Below, one piece after another: positions 1-9,843 of a DNA stretch of 64,000 bases. Position 1 is the first letter of the stretch; every line of letters begins with the position of its first letter. Location: positions 62,001 to 126,000 of the forward strand of contig JADNYV010000081.1 of the NCBI GenBank assembly GCA_015501055.1. Reading direction: 5' to 3'. The notes beneath the pieces were generated by a model. That model made no database searches. It had not been told where the DNA came from and saw only the letters and a program-made list of their open reading frames with translations. The translations under genes and the position numbers were made by a program. This DNA is from Mucidula mucida. Its lineage: Eukaryota; Basidiomycota; Agaricomycetes; Agaricales; Physalacriaceae.

Positions 1-219
1 ACGTCAAGGTTACAAGACAAGACGCATTGTCCGCGTACATCACGACGCTCCACAACCGCTGTCTTGAGGAGCCGATACATTGCGTGATGAATCTAATGAA
101 TGTGAGCTTTTCTTTAATAGCGTTGTGGATATCGCATCTAATAACCGTCAAAGTATCGTACACGTACCCCAGATGAATGCGCGCTATATCGTCATCCACA
201 GAACGCCGCGAACTGCACC

Positions 220-701
220 GTGATTACATTTGCCGATCTGGAAGGGAAGACGGATCTCTCTGGTATCGCGCAGTCCATTCGCAAACACACTGTCCGCGCG
301 CGCGATAACGACTTTGTCGAGACGTATCTCATGCTTAATAGTAACCGCTATCAGCAGCCGTCAAGGATACGCGCTTCTATATGTATCCCGCGCCTGGCAT
401 TGTTCTCGTCAACTCGCTTCTTGGGTGAGTGTTCCATCGCATTGCCACGCATACGTCTGACGAAGTCTGTAGGCTAGATGAGAACGGGTTGCGCAGTTTT
501 GGATATAAAGGAAGGACACAGTATTATTCCGAGGTTTCGTGGGAGAGGATGTTCCGCGTGCATCCTGCGAATCCGGTGTGTGCGGCGGATGGGACATGGC
601 AGACGAATGAAGGTGCGGTGGTTGTGTCCTTGAGGGTGCGGCATGCGCATAAGGAGAAGATGATTGCCTTGATGAATAAGGACATGGATACATTCGCCTG
701 A
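220..701 (+). CDS. HXXXD-type acyltransferase, C-terminal part only (partial)
   Basis: This looks like the 3' end of a fungal HXXXD acyltransferase (PF02458-like; acyl-CoA dependent O- or N-acylation). The N-terminal catalytic HXXXD half would lie left of the window. An intron 425-472 (GTGAGT...TAG) joins 'VNSLLG' to 'LDENGLRSFG' in phase, and the end has the usual 'GAVVVSLRVR' strand followed by a short acidic helix before the stop at 699-701. Reading is continuous only if one C is added near 360-361, where the frame changes from 'NRYQQP' to 'VKDTRFYMYPAPG'. The family call rests on the C-terminal pattern and gene length cannot be judged. Alternative: a decayed copy. Confidence 0.45.
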
Positions 702-1312
702 ATATACGTTTCTATCGTCTTTGAAATATTATGATAGCGCTAGGGAGAAACGTTAGTATAGGAGAAGCCAATGAGTCGGATGAATGTTGAATCTTGAACA
801 CATGCACAGCGCTGCGCCTACCATTGGAGTCTTCGATGTAGTGAGGAATTCGGTTTCTGGGGGAGCAGGAGAAAGTCGAAGAGCCTAGAGTAATTCAAGG
901 ATTTAGCGGCTGAAGGAGAAAGAGGCAGTTATTGCACCGTATGCTTTTGAGAAGTTGATTAAGCTAGTAGCTGGTCGTAGATAGACGAAGGGAGGCACAA
1001 TTTTGTGTCAGATGCTGTGACTCCCACGCGTCCCGCCGAAATCCCCACAAAGTCTTATAATATCATCGTGCGGATGGCAAAGTGCTGCAAGTAAGCAAGG
1101 ACTTGACTTTTCCAACACGCAACAATCCAGAAGCGACTTTAAGTTTAAATGCTAACTAACCTTCCGACTAGATTGTGTTCATCGCTGCAAACTTCAATTC
1201 GTAAAAAGACGTTGATTTAAAAACGATAGGTAACTACGACAACAAATCGAGTGAAAAGAAACCACAAAAGTCCAAGGGTATGTAAGTAAATAATCTAGAG
1301 ATAGTCCCTTTT
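702..1312. other. intergenic, convergent 3' ends
   Basis: About 610 bp between the acyltransferase end and the GH5 3' end. I see no coding pattern, RNA gene or repeat here. Confidence 0.5.
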
Positions 1313-3566
1313 TCATCTTCGAGCAGCAGCAGGCGGGTCAGCAGCAGCATTCGCAGCGCAGCCAGCTGGTACCGCCACATCATTAGCGTCCCAAGCATCA
1401 GGTAATCACACCCAGGAACGGTGGTCGGCGCAAGACCAGTATCCTGCGCATAGAACCACCCGCTGACTGGAGTGCCACCACTAGTCGCTGAAGGACCCGG
1501 CAAAGTGTGAACAGACCCAGTAGACGTATACTGCGGCAGATCAGCCGCAGGATCATCGGCGCCGTTGAGCTGTGCTGGAGGGAAGGGAGTACCAGCAGCC
1601 GCAGCGACGATAGTCCCAGCGCCAACACCTCCCGTCATCCAAGGTTCGTAGTTGCCGTCAAACTGGGGAAGGTCGGCGCCGCACTTGCCCGCGGCCGTGC
1701 GAGGGTCTTCGGCAATCCATCCCCCGCCAATCCCAGCTGGTACGACCAAAGCGGTGCTTGCACAGTGCCGGCGGTGGAATTGCCAATCTTCCATGTCCAG
1801 AAGAAAAAGTCCTTGAAAGCGTCCATCTGGCCTTGGTTATAAGCTAAGACACCGGCTTTGGTCGCATCATCCCATGTAGTAGAATCCTCCCATGCACCAC
1901 AATCTCCGCCGTACGTGTGGGTACCACCGACACCATTGAGGAAGAGCCCACAGTCGTTATATCCGTTACTCCATTCACCAGCATAGTTGAAACCGAACGC
2001 AGTGGATACTCGGACGTAATCAGGAGCCCATGCACAGCCCATGCCGACCCAAACACCACCAGCATCAGCGCCAGTTCCCGTAGCGATAGGATCGTCAAAG
2101 GTAGATCCAGAGAAGGCGGTGTACGGATGTCTGTCGAGGACAATGCGATCGCTGCCGGTGAGGAATCCGTCCCATTCCTGCGAGCCGTCGAAGCCATCGT
2201 GAAGCGAAATGTAGAATCCATGGCCTTCACCAATTCCAGTGATGCCCCGAATCATGTCATGAGCCTCACGGTAGAATGAGGTCAGAGCAGTACGACCAAT
2301 GGAGCCCATGACAGCCTCGTTCATGATGCCGAACATCTGAACGACTTCCTGGTATTCGGGTTGAGAGATAAATTCGGTGAATATGCGGATATAGTTGAGG
2401 GCACGTTGGGCGTTGGCAATGCCCATAGTACCGTGCAGGAAGTTAACGTCACCGCGCTTTCCGGAATGGTTGTAACCTTGATAAAGACTCAGAATCAGAT
2501 GTCGGCCGCATTTTCATATCAACATACCGTTCTGCGATCCTGGAATGGTGTGAAGATCAAGGTTGACGCGAAGGCCATACTTCCTTGCCCATGCAAAGGC
2601 CTGGAGGATATACCTACAAGAAGCGATTAATGATGATTGACAGAACAAGAAGAAGCAGAACATACTTCCAGCAAACTCTCTCCAAAAACGGTTCTCCATC
2701 CCACTTGTCGATGGCCCAGAAAGGAATCGGAAGGCGAACCCAATTCAGGCCAGCGCCAGCGATTTCAGCAAAGTCTTTCTCCGTCTGTAGAAGAATAAAT
2801 TAGTGATGAACAGAGGGAACAGACGGCACACGAACGATAAACGTCTTGTAATGTTCCTCGAGTTGATCAAGACCGCCACCAGCAGTATCGGCCGCCATAG
2901 CCTCACTAAGAGTCCATTCATCGACCGCCGTAGGATACTTTTGATACAGAGCGGGGCTGATGAACGGCTCGAGTACAAACCAGCCGCCCAAGTTAACGCT
3001 GAGACACATCAGTCAGATCGAGATTGAGTATGGGGACAAGACGAAGCGTACCCAAAGATGCGATCCCTTCCATATACCCAGGTCTCGTTAAGCGCGGGCG
3101 ACCAACTGTTCGCCTTGCCACCGCTGGCGTAGGGATCCGAGGGATCATACGCCCAGAAGCCTTCGAATTGATTGGTGTAGGTAAATGTGGATCCATCCTC
3201 CAAGGTCACCTCCGATCCGTCTCTGCCAGTGATAGCGCCGACCGGGCGAGGGGTTGTGCCATTGCCAGTGTTCCCACCGTCCGTGTGGGTATCGTTACCG
3301 TGTCCAGTGTTTGAGTCCGCATTCGAGTTATTGTTATTGTTCTTTTTGATCACCGTAAAGTAGATTGGGAGGATGATAGCAAGAACAACGACGATGAAGA
3401 TGGCGAGGGAGATGAGTAGCCAGAACAAGAAACTGCGCTTCTTCTTCGCTGGAGCGACGTGGTGTCGCCCACCATACTCGCCGTGCTCGTCCTTGGGAAG
3501 GATGGTGGTGGAGTTAGATGGCGACGAGGGATCCGGAGAAGACGCCATGTTCGCGTAGTGGGGCAT
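1313..3566 (-). CDS. membrane-anchored exo-beta-1,3-glucanase (GH5), five exons, two frame breaks
   Basis: Glucan 1,3-beta-glucosidase of family GH5 (ExgD-like type II membrane form), acting on cell-wall beta-glucan. Exons 3566-3052, 2998-2836, 2784-2666, 2613-2528 and 2476-1313 are joined by 51-53 bp introns with good GT/AG ends and matching phases. The N-terminus has a basic stretch (APAKKKR) then a single membrane anchor (about residues 46-70) and an Asn-rich linker. Next come the GH5 landmarks 'NLGGWFVLEPF', 'NWVRLPIPFWA', 'NLDLHTIPGSQNG', 'GIMNEA' (acid/base Glu), 'LDRHPY' and 'FFFWTWK'. The frame breaks twice in the last exon: at the C5 run 1721-1725 (needs one more base to read 'LAGGWIAEDPRTA') and at 1401-1402 (needs one more base to read 'CDYPDAWDAND'). 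Both look like missing homopolymer bases. Stop at 1313-1315 assumes both corrections. Confidence 0.85.
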
Positions 3567-4203
3567 AGCGGCTGATGAAGGGAGGGGAGGGAGAGGGAGA
3601 GATGACCCGACGATGTGAAGAAAAGATCAGAGCGCCCTTATAACTGCGGCACCAAATAGACATCTCAGATGTGTCTTGAGAATGTGCAAGCCGCGTTCGT
3701 AGCGCTTGCAGTCCGTTTCGCTCAGAAGGAAACGCCCAAGACATTGGCGATTATAGGAATGATCGGTCCGATAACAAAGCTTTCAAGCTGGAAACAGAAG
3801 AGGCGCCTAATGCAACCTCTTCATGCGGAAATGCAGTCAATCGTTGTGGAAAGACGGCGAAGAACGTGGATGTACTATAACTCAATATTGAATGAAAATT
3901 TGTGTTTCTTGCCTTGGGAAGCTGCACAAATGTCTCGGCGAAAAGCTTGAGCCAGGTTGGGAGGGAAGCAATTGAGAGAGACACCCTGCGGACGAATACA
4001 GGTAACAGAACGCAGCAGACCATGAACGCGGAAGGCAAGTTGCAAAACAAATGATGACGTAAATAGCTACCTTTCACCTTGCACGCATCGTACGACTGTA
4101 CACAATGTCATGGTTGCCTAACGAATAGAGCATAAAGTCGTTACAAACTATACATCACTAGCAGAGTACAACTACAGTTAAACGTATACATATTGTAAGA
4201 TTG
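3567..4203. other. intergenic between GH5 5' end and MYND gene 3' end
   Basis: About 640 bp. Apart from the TATA-like box at 3637-3643, I see no supported feature. The longest open frame (3751-4077, minus) has no recognisable composition. Confidence 0.4.
3637..3643 (-). promoter_or_regulatory. TATA box of the GH5 gene
   Basis: TTATAAG on the minus strand, about 70 bp upstream of the GH5 ATG at 3566. Spacing is normal for a fungal TATA promoter. Confidence 0.5.
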
Positions 4204-6043
4204 TCAGTGATAGAATGACTCGGCGGTCTCAGAAAGATGGGAAACAGACAAGCAGTTATGAGGTCGTAGATCCTTGTCCGTAACCGTAATCCCCACAACA
4301 AACTTCCCCGGCGTCGCCTTCACCATCTCTATCACCCGTTCCGGCGGATAATATTTCAGATCCCGGCCTTCCACAAACTCGTCGACACTCATCACCTTCA
4401 GCGACGGATTCGGCAAGACCGTGAAGTCAACGTGAACGAGAAGTAGGTACTCTGGCAACGAAGGGTGAAGTCTGCGATAGGCGGTTATCATGGCTTTTAG
4501 TTTGGTGGGGGCCCTGTATATCTCCTGTTGGGCTAAGCAGATAAGCCATTCGTCTTCCATGGGCGACATAAGCCGAGGATTTCCCGCCGCCCATTGACGC
4601 TGCAGCTCCAAGCATTGTTTCCGGTGTCCTCCTCGCCAGCCGGATTTGGCGCACTCGTGCGAGCAGTAATACGCGTACTGACACCCTGAGCACCGCATAT
4701 CTTTTCGCTGCGCAGCAGCTATTGAACACTGCATATATGATTAAAAAAGAGACCGGATTGGACGAAAACGACGTACGCCTGGATTTGCACAAGCCTGACT
4801 CTTCGCGATCCTGTAAACGGGGCGGAAGGCCGAGTATCTCTCGGTCGTCTCCTGTAATCGAAGCCACGCCTCGCATAAGGGACCACGAAGTGTTTCAACC
4901 TCCTCCATAGACGACACCTTCCTAACCGACTTCACCGCGCGCCGTAGCACAGTCCGGTACACGCTCATCAACGTGACGATATCCAGAATTGCGACCAGCA
5001 CGGACTCTAGGCTCCCAGCGGTCGTAGTGAAGGTCGACGGTTGGTAATGTAACCTGCGCCTTTATGACGATCTCGATGAGATGCCGATCCAGCGACTCGC
5101 ACACCCACGTGAACCCCCAGCGCAATTTTTCTTTAGATAGAGAGCGCAGAGATCAACCGCTCGCGTTTGCTCGGCACTCGGTGGGTGCTCGAGTCGCCGC
5201 TTGACAAGTCGCCCCATCACATATGTCACCCACGAAATAGATTTGCGCGCCCAAAAGCGAGCATTAGCTCCGGTTCGTTCCCAGAGCAAAGCAGCATGAC
5301 CTCCAGCCGCGCGATGAGGTTCCCTATGTGCGGACACCAGGCTCTTCGGAGAGCTCGATCATGCGCCGCACGGTATTTGGGGCCAAACCTGGCGGAGGGT
5401 CATGGTGAAGGGCTTGGTACACCTCGGAAGACCAAGCTGAGCTGAGAGAGTCCGCATGGTACATGACGAGGCGTATGGTGTGCGATGTAGAGCAGAGGAT
5501 CTCCGAATCGCATGCCACGGAAGCGGCAAGTAGAGATATCCTCGCTATAGAACCCACGAAGTCGGGGATATTGGACATTTCAACGACTAGGGCGGGAATC
5601 GAAGCGAAATGGCGCGTAAGGGTAGTTGCCTTGAGGAGCTCGTCGTTTTCATCGATAGGAATGCTAAGATCGAGAGGGTAGTGATGAAAGAAATACATGA
5701 GCCACGGGCTGTTACTGTCAAAGTTCTTCTTTAAAGCAGAGGGAGAAAGCGGTGTGAGTCGGTTTATGAAGGCATAGCAGAGGGCATGGAACTGTGCCAG
5801 CGCCGTGCTGACAAGAACTGGATCTGGGTCATTGGGGACGCCGTTCTGAAGTTTCTTCATGTAAGGAAGGAGGCGAGCTAGCCTCGGGTGACTGTCCATT
5901 GATATCTTGGCAAGTTCCTCAATTGCAGGCATGTGTCCCTCCCTCGCAGCCCTCTTCAGCGCTGTCAGATCCTTTGTTTTGTCAGTGAAACGGATTAAAA
6001 GCAAACGCAGAATATTTACCCGACTACGCAGAGTATGCGACAT
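4204..6043 (-). CDS. MYND zinc-finger protein with several frame breaks
   Basis: A basidiomycete-style MYND-finger protein: a long helical N-terminal region (ATG at 6043, probable 48-bp intron with CTGAC branch site right after 'SHTLRSR'), a MYND finger, then a C-terminal domain. The finger is completed by an intron 4776-4729 that joins 'QACANPG' to 'CSIAAA'; it then shows CSGC, YYCSHEC and GGHRKQC ligands. Such fingers bind proteins rather than DNA; the role here is unknown. Between about 5345 and 5010 the reading frame changes four times. Three changes need one extra base in a short run (5340-5341, 5235-5237, 5125-5129) and one needs one base fewer (5014-5016). Either a real pseudogene or erroneous sequence; the clean reading on both sides favours the latter. 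Confidence 0.65.
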
Positions 6044-6234
6044 AATTGTAGTATAAGCGATGTGAGACGGTGGAGGGAGGGACGAATGTTTGAAGAAGGT
6101 AATATATACAAGATGGTGGTCAAAGCGCAAGTTACAAAGGCAACGATGCCGCTTTGATCAGGGCCAATCGATTGCCGCTTTCGGACGTTTCCGGCCAAAA
6201 CGGCAAAATTCAAAAGGAGCCGTCAGATATATGA

Positions 6235-6308
6235 TGAGACGACCCAGGCTCGAACTGAGGACCTTCTGTGTGTAAGACAGATGCGATAACCAACTACGCC
6301 ATCGTCCC
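6235..6308 (-). tRNA. tRNA-Val (anticodon TAC)
   Basis: A 74-nt cloverleaf on the minus strand. The acceptor stem GGGACGA pairs with TCGTCTC plus discriminator A, with one G-U pair. The D-arm has AGTTGGTTA. The anticodon stem TCTGT/ACAGA encloses loop CTTACAC, giving anticodon TAC (reads GTA, Val). The T-arm is CTCAG-TTCGAGC-CTGGG. A T-run (CTTTTG) follows within about 15 nt, as for Pol III termination. No intron. Confidence 0.92.
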
Positions 6309-6565
6309 ATGAAGTCCCGTTCAACGTCTGCATTACAATAAAAAGACATCCTCACAGGTGAGTGGCAATGAACGTATTATTTACCAGCGTTGACGTTAAA
6401 AGAGCTGGGTTGCGATCCATAGCTCAGGCTTCGGTCGTTGATATGAGTTTGAAGCTGGCAGCCGGATTATTAGATGTCTTACGAAATGGAACTATCCTGA
6501 GCTCAGTCGACCAGCAACCTCACTCACTAGCTCAACCAGTGTCGTTTCGCTCATATTATACTCAG

Positions 6566-7065
6566 AGAGCTTCATTGCGTTTGCCGTACATACAATTAAA
6601 GGCAGCAACGAATTAATCAGCGCTACGGAAGATGGCAAAGCTGGGTTCCTATCGGTAGACGATATCGCTGAACTCGCAGTGGACGCACTAACCGTTGAGA
6701 AGAGCTACAACACGGACTTTATCATGGTTGGGCCCGAACTACTTTCTTTCGACGAGGTACATACCTTGTTCCTTCTTACTGAAGTGTACGATCTTGACAC
6801 AGAGTTTTTTTAGATTGCTGCGATATTCACATCCGTCCTGGGACACCCTATCAATCACAAGCATCACAGCCGGCGCCTTGAAACAGATGTACACAAGCTT
6901 TGGCATGCCAGATGATTATGCTGCTTTCTTGACGTGGCTGCAAACATGGACGGCTGAGGGCGGCGAAGTCAAGGTCTTCAATGAGACCCCAGCCTCGAAG
7001 TGGAGGATGGCCAAGAAACGGTTAAGCAATTCATAGAGGCTAATAAGGGAATCCGGGCAGTCTGA
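6566..7065 (+). pseudogene. C-terminal half of an NmrA/EasG-like NAD(P)-binding oxidoreductase
   Basis: This is the C-terminal half of an NmrA-like oxidoreductase of the type annotated as festuclavine/agroclavine dehydrogenase (EasG-like). It starts at a splice acceptor (TACTCAG, exon from 6566, phase 1) and reads 'ESFIAFAVHTIKG', 'ELISATEDGKAGFLSVDDIA', 'NTDFIMVGPELLSFDE', intron 6757-6813, then 'SVLGHPINHK', 'MYTSFGMPDDYAAFL' and an end 'QFIEANKGIRAV' with stop 7063-7065. There is no N-terminal Rossmann half upstream. Two frame breaks lie near 6872 (net +1 or -2) and near 6990 (one missing G). The missing half sits at 8958-9395 on the other strand and its donor phase fits this acceptor. Confidence 0.7.
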
Positions 7066-7885
7066 TGGCAAGCAGGACGGAAACGCTCCGAATGTAATTC
7101 CCACGTAGACGCTGTTCTGGAGAGACATTCGTTGTACCCCGCTGTTGATGGATATGTGGCATGTAGGCGTGAACTTTATATCGACTGAACGCACGAGGAT
7201 TGAATGTTAATTCAATAAACGGATTCCCTCGTCCTCGGTCTCGTATGATGGCTACCGGTCTGAAGTTGATGTACCCTTTGACAGTGGAAGATATACTGTC
7301 TCCTCATCACTCGCCGTGTCCCGCTGTTCGTTCAGTATAGGTTCCCGTGAGTAAAACACCCGTTTTACCATCCCATCTACTCCATCATTCCCCGCTGCGG
7401 CGTTTCTATCTCGTTGACGGGTTTGTCGGACATTGCGGACAAGGGCCGATCTTCTAGAGATCCACGCTGAAAATGACTGGGAACTACATGGCACGAGCAT
7501 AAGATGACCCGCCTTCGATTCGCGCGCGGACTAGCGTGAACTTTAGAATCCTCGACACTTTGTATTTAGTTCTAATGGGGCAACCAAGCATTGGCTTGCG
7601 GACCGTTGAGCCGACTCGAATTCGGAGACAAGCGGTTATCGCTTCTTCAGGCACTCCAGTCGTTTCTTAGTGCTTTTCGGACTCGGGATTGCCCTGTTGA
7701 GTTCTTTCTTGTCTTCCCGCTTCCCGTGCCTCCCGCTATGCTCTGCCCCCGTGAAACTTTCTGCCAACTGATAGCGAAATGAGGCATTGCCTCCACGGCC
7801 GCAAGAGCTGGATCTAAGTCTCATGGTCTGCCGCGCTTGTATAAAGTCTTTCGGATGGAAAACTACCCACCAGCTCGTTGAACAA
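7066..7885. other. intergenic upstream of the SDR
   Basis: About 820 bp. Apart from the SDR TATA box (7840-7846) I see no supported feature. The minus-strand open frame at 7252-7500 has no recognisable domain. Confidence 0.4.
7840..7846 (+). promoter_or_regulatory. TATA box of the SDR gene
   Basis: TATAAAG, 40 bp upstream of the chosen ATG at 7886. This spacing favours the ATG before 'STNKTVFITG' over the upstream in-frame codons. Confidence 0.55.
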
Positions 7886-8792
7886 ATGTCTACCAACAAG
7901 ACTGTCTTCATCACCGGCGCTAGCACTGGAATTGGTCTAGCCACCTCGAAGCTCTTCTTCCAGAAGGGATGGAACGTCGTGGCGACCATGCTTCCTCAGC
8001 AATGTGACGCCACAGAGCTCTCGTGCGAACCGTTCCATTCTTCGGGGCGTTTTTCCGTGCTTCCTCTCGATGTCACCGATTCCCAGTCCATTGCTGCTGC
8101 TGTGAAAGCAGCAGGCGACATCGATCTTCTCATCAATAACGCGGGCTTTGGCCAGTACGGCGTTTTCGAGGCGCTCTCCACGGACAAGGTCAAAGCGCAG
8201 TTCGATGTTAATGTATTCGGTGAGGGGATGGTACTAAAATCTTCCTCGATCATCGTTTTCTCACTGAGACCGCAGGCACAATGGAGGTTACCCGTGCCAT
8301 CCTTCCGATTTTACGTTCGAATATTTGCGGCGGCGGCATCATTAACATCAGCTCTGGCGCCGGGCTATGGGGCATCCCGATGATGAGCCTGTATTCGGCC
8401 TCGAAGCATGCCATCGAGGTTTCACCGAGGCACTTTCCTACGAGCTCGCCTCCCAGAACGTCTTCATCAAGAGCGTTATGCCGATCAGTGGTGTTTCCTC
8501 CACGAGCTTCGGCGCCAATGCCATGCAGAACGCCGTCCTCGCAGACTGTGATGCGTACGGGGCCTACATCACACAAAGTCTTTCCAAGATGTCACGGATG
8601 GAAGGAGATATTCAATTGAGTGCCGAGGATGTAGCTGGAGTGATATGGGAAGCGGCGACAGATGGGAGGGATCAGCTCCGGTACATCGTCGGCGAGGACC
8701 CGATGGGAATTCTGACGGCGCGTTATTGCTCGCCAAGCGATCATGAATATATGACTTTTATGCGTACCCGAGTATTTAATGTAGAAACTTAG
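7886..8792 (+). CDS. short-chain dehydrogenase/reductase (classical SDR), one frame break
   Basis: Classical SDR, an NAD(P)-dependent oxidoreductase of unknown substrate. The cofactor motif 'TGASTGIG' is at residues about 9-16, followed by 'LLINNAGFG' and, after an intron 8220-8275 that joins 'VNVFG' to 'TMEVTRAI', by 'INISSGAG' and the catalytic 'YSASK' (Tyr-x3-Lys). Just after it the frame breaks at 8418-8419: one G is needed to read 'HAIEGFTEALSYELA'. The rest is then continuous to the stop at 8790-8792. At about 283 residues it has full family length. The break lies in a GG run within highly conserved sequence, so sequence error is as likely as a real mutation. It lies between the two halves of the broken EasG-like gene. 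Confidence 0.85.
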
Positions 8793-8957
8793 AGTTTGAG
8801 GCTCACAGTCCGTGATAGAGGCGTATCAATTCCAATAATTGACGATAGTCTCCAGTGCTCGTGATGTATTACCTCTGCAGCGCAATAACTCAAAGGAGAA
8901 TTAAGAGGCTGTTATCCTCTTCGGTCCTCCCATTTCTTGGGTCCGTAAGGAGCTCAC

Positions 8958-9395
8958 CCAAGACCCACGATAGCCGGATTACGCAGTAATTGACATCGAG
9001 AGTGAGAAGATACTCGTGTACCTTACCGGTAACCTGTGCAGATAGCAGAGATCCACCTGGCTCAGCCATCCCACCACTCAGCAGGACGAAGCGCTTTACG
9101 CCCTTGCTTTTAGCGAGATCAATGAAGGGTTTCATCACCGATAAGATATCGAAGACGCCAGGCGGCGCGACGAGATATACGCTGGCTACAGGCCCGAGAC
9201 TGGTGGTGAAAGGAGCTTCGAAGGTGGCTGAATCAAACCAGTCTCGGATTTGACGGTCGTCGAGAATGGGGAGGAATCCGAAGACGATGATACATTGCGA
9301 GAAGTGAGGATAATTGGGATGGTAGTATTCTCTTGAAGGACACGAGCGATGCGCTTTGCTGTTGTACCAGACCCACCCGTGAGTAGGATAGCCAT
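8958..9395 (-). pseudogene. N-terminal half of the NmrA/EasG-like oxidoreductase
   Basis: The ATG at 9395 opens a Rossmann N-terminus 'MAILLTGGSGTTAKRIARVL', followed after one frame break (9246-9247, one missing C on the coding strand) by 'RDWFDSATFEAPF', 'SVYLVAPPG', 'MKPFIDLAKSKGVKRFVLLSGG', 'GKVHEYLL' and 'YCVIRLSWVL'. This matches the first half of EasG-like proteins. The exon then ends at a donor (G|GTGAGC, 8958/8957) in phase 1, and nothing downstream on this strand continues the family. The complementary C-terminal half begins at 6566 on the plus strand with a matching phase-1 acceptor. Confidence 0.7.
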
Positions 9396-9843
9396 GCATT
9401 GCCGATATAGTTTGGATTTTAGAAGAAATCTCAACTCCTCCATCTATAGTTCTGACATTCTACAAATCGTCGGGAGTGCTGCTAGCGGACTTGTTGATTT
9501 CAAGCCGGACCGGTCACCCTACGTACGCCTTTATCATTTCTAACATTACTGATTCCACCGATACTTATCTCGCGACACGCTGTTACCTTTAGCGCTGGTT
9601 GCACGTACTGATGGAGCAGCAGTTATTGGGGCCTTGGATGAACGATCTCGTTCATTTGTGGACGTGGTCACCCCTTCGTTTCGCTGATTAAATGCATATT
9701 CTCGAATGTACCGTGCGAATATTCCTGTACTACAGAGAGATAGACTCGACACCAGTCGCTTCACCGAGCCAACAGGTCCTCGATCGACTGTCATCGAGTA
9801 TCATACTCGTGGGCGTCTGGCCTCGAGACTAATAACGAGATCA
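9396..9843. other. intergenic
   Basis: About 450 bp between the EasG-like N-half and the F-box gene 3' end. No supported feature seen. Confidence 0.4.

Noticed and set aside
1844..2279. Open frames overlapping the GH5 gene on both strands
   Set aside because: Shadow frames of a well-supported GH5 exon.
7252..7500. 82-aa minus-strand open frame upstream of the SDR
   Set aside because: No domain, no splice partners, alternative start codon only.
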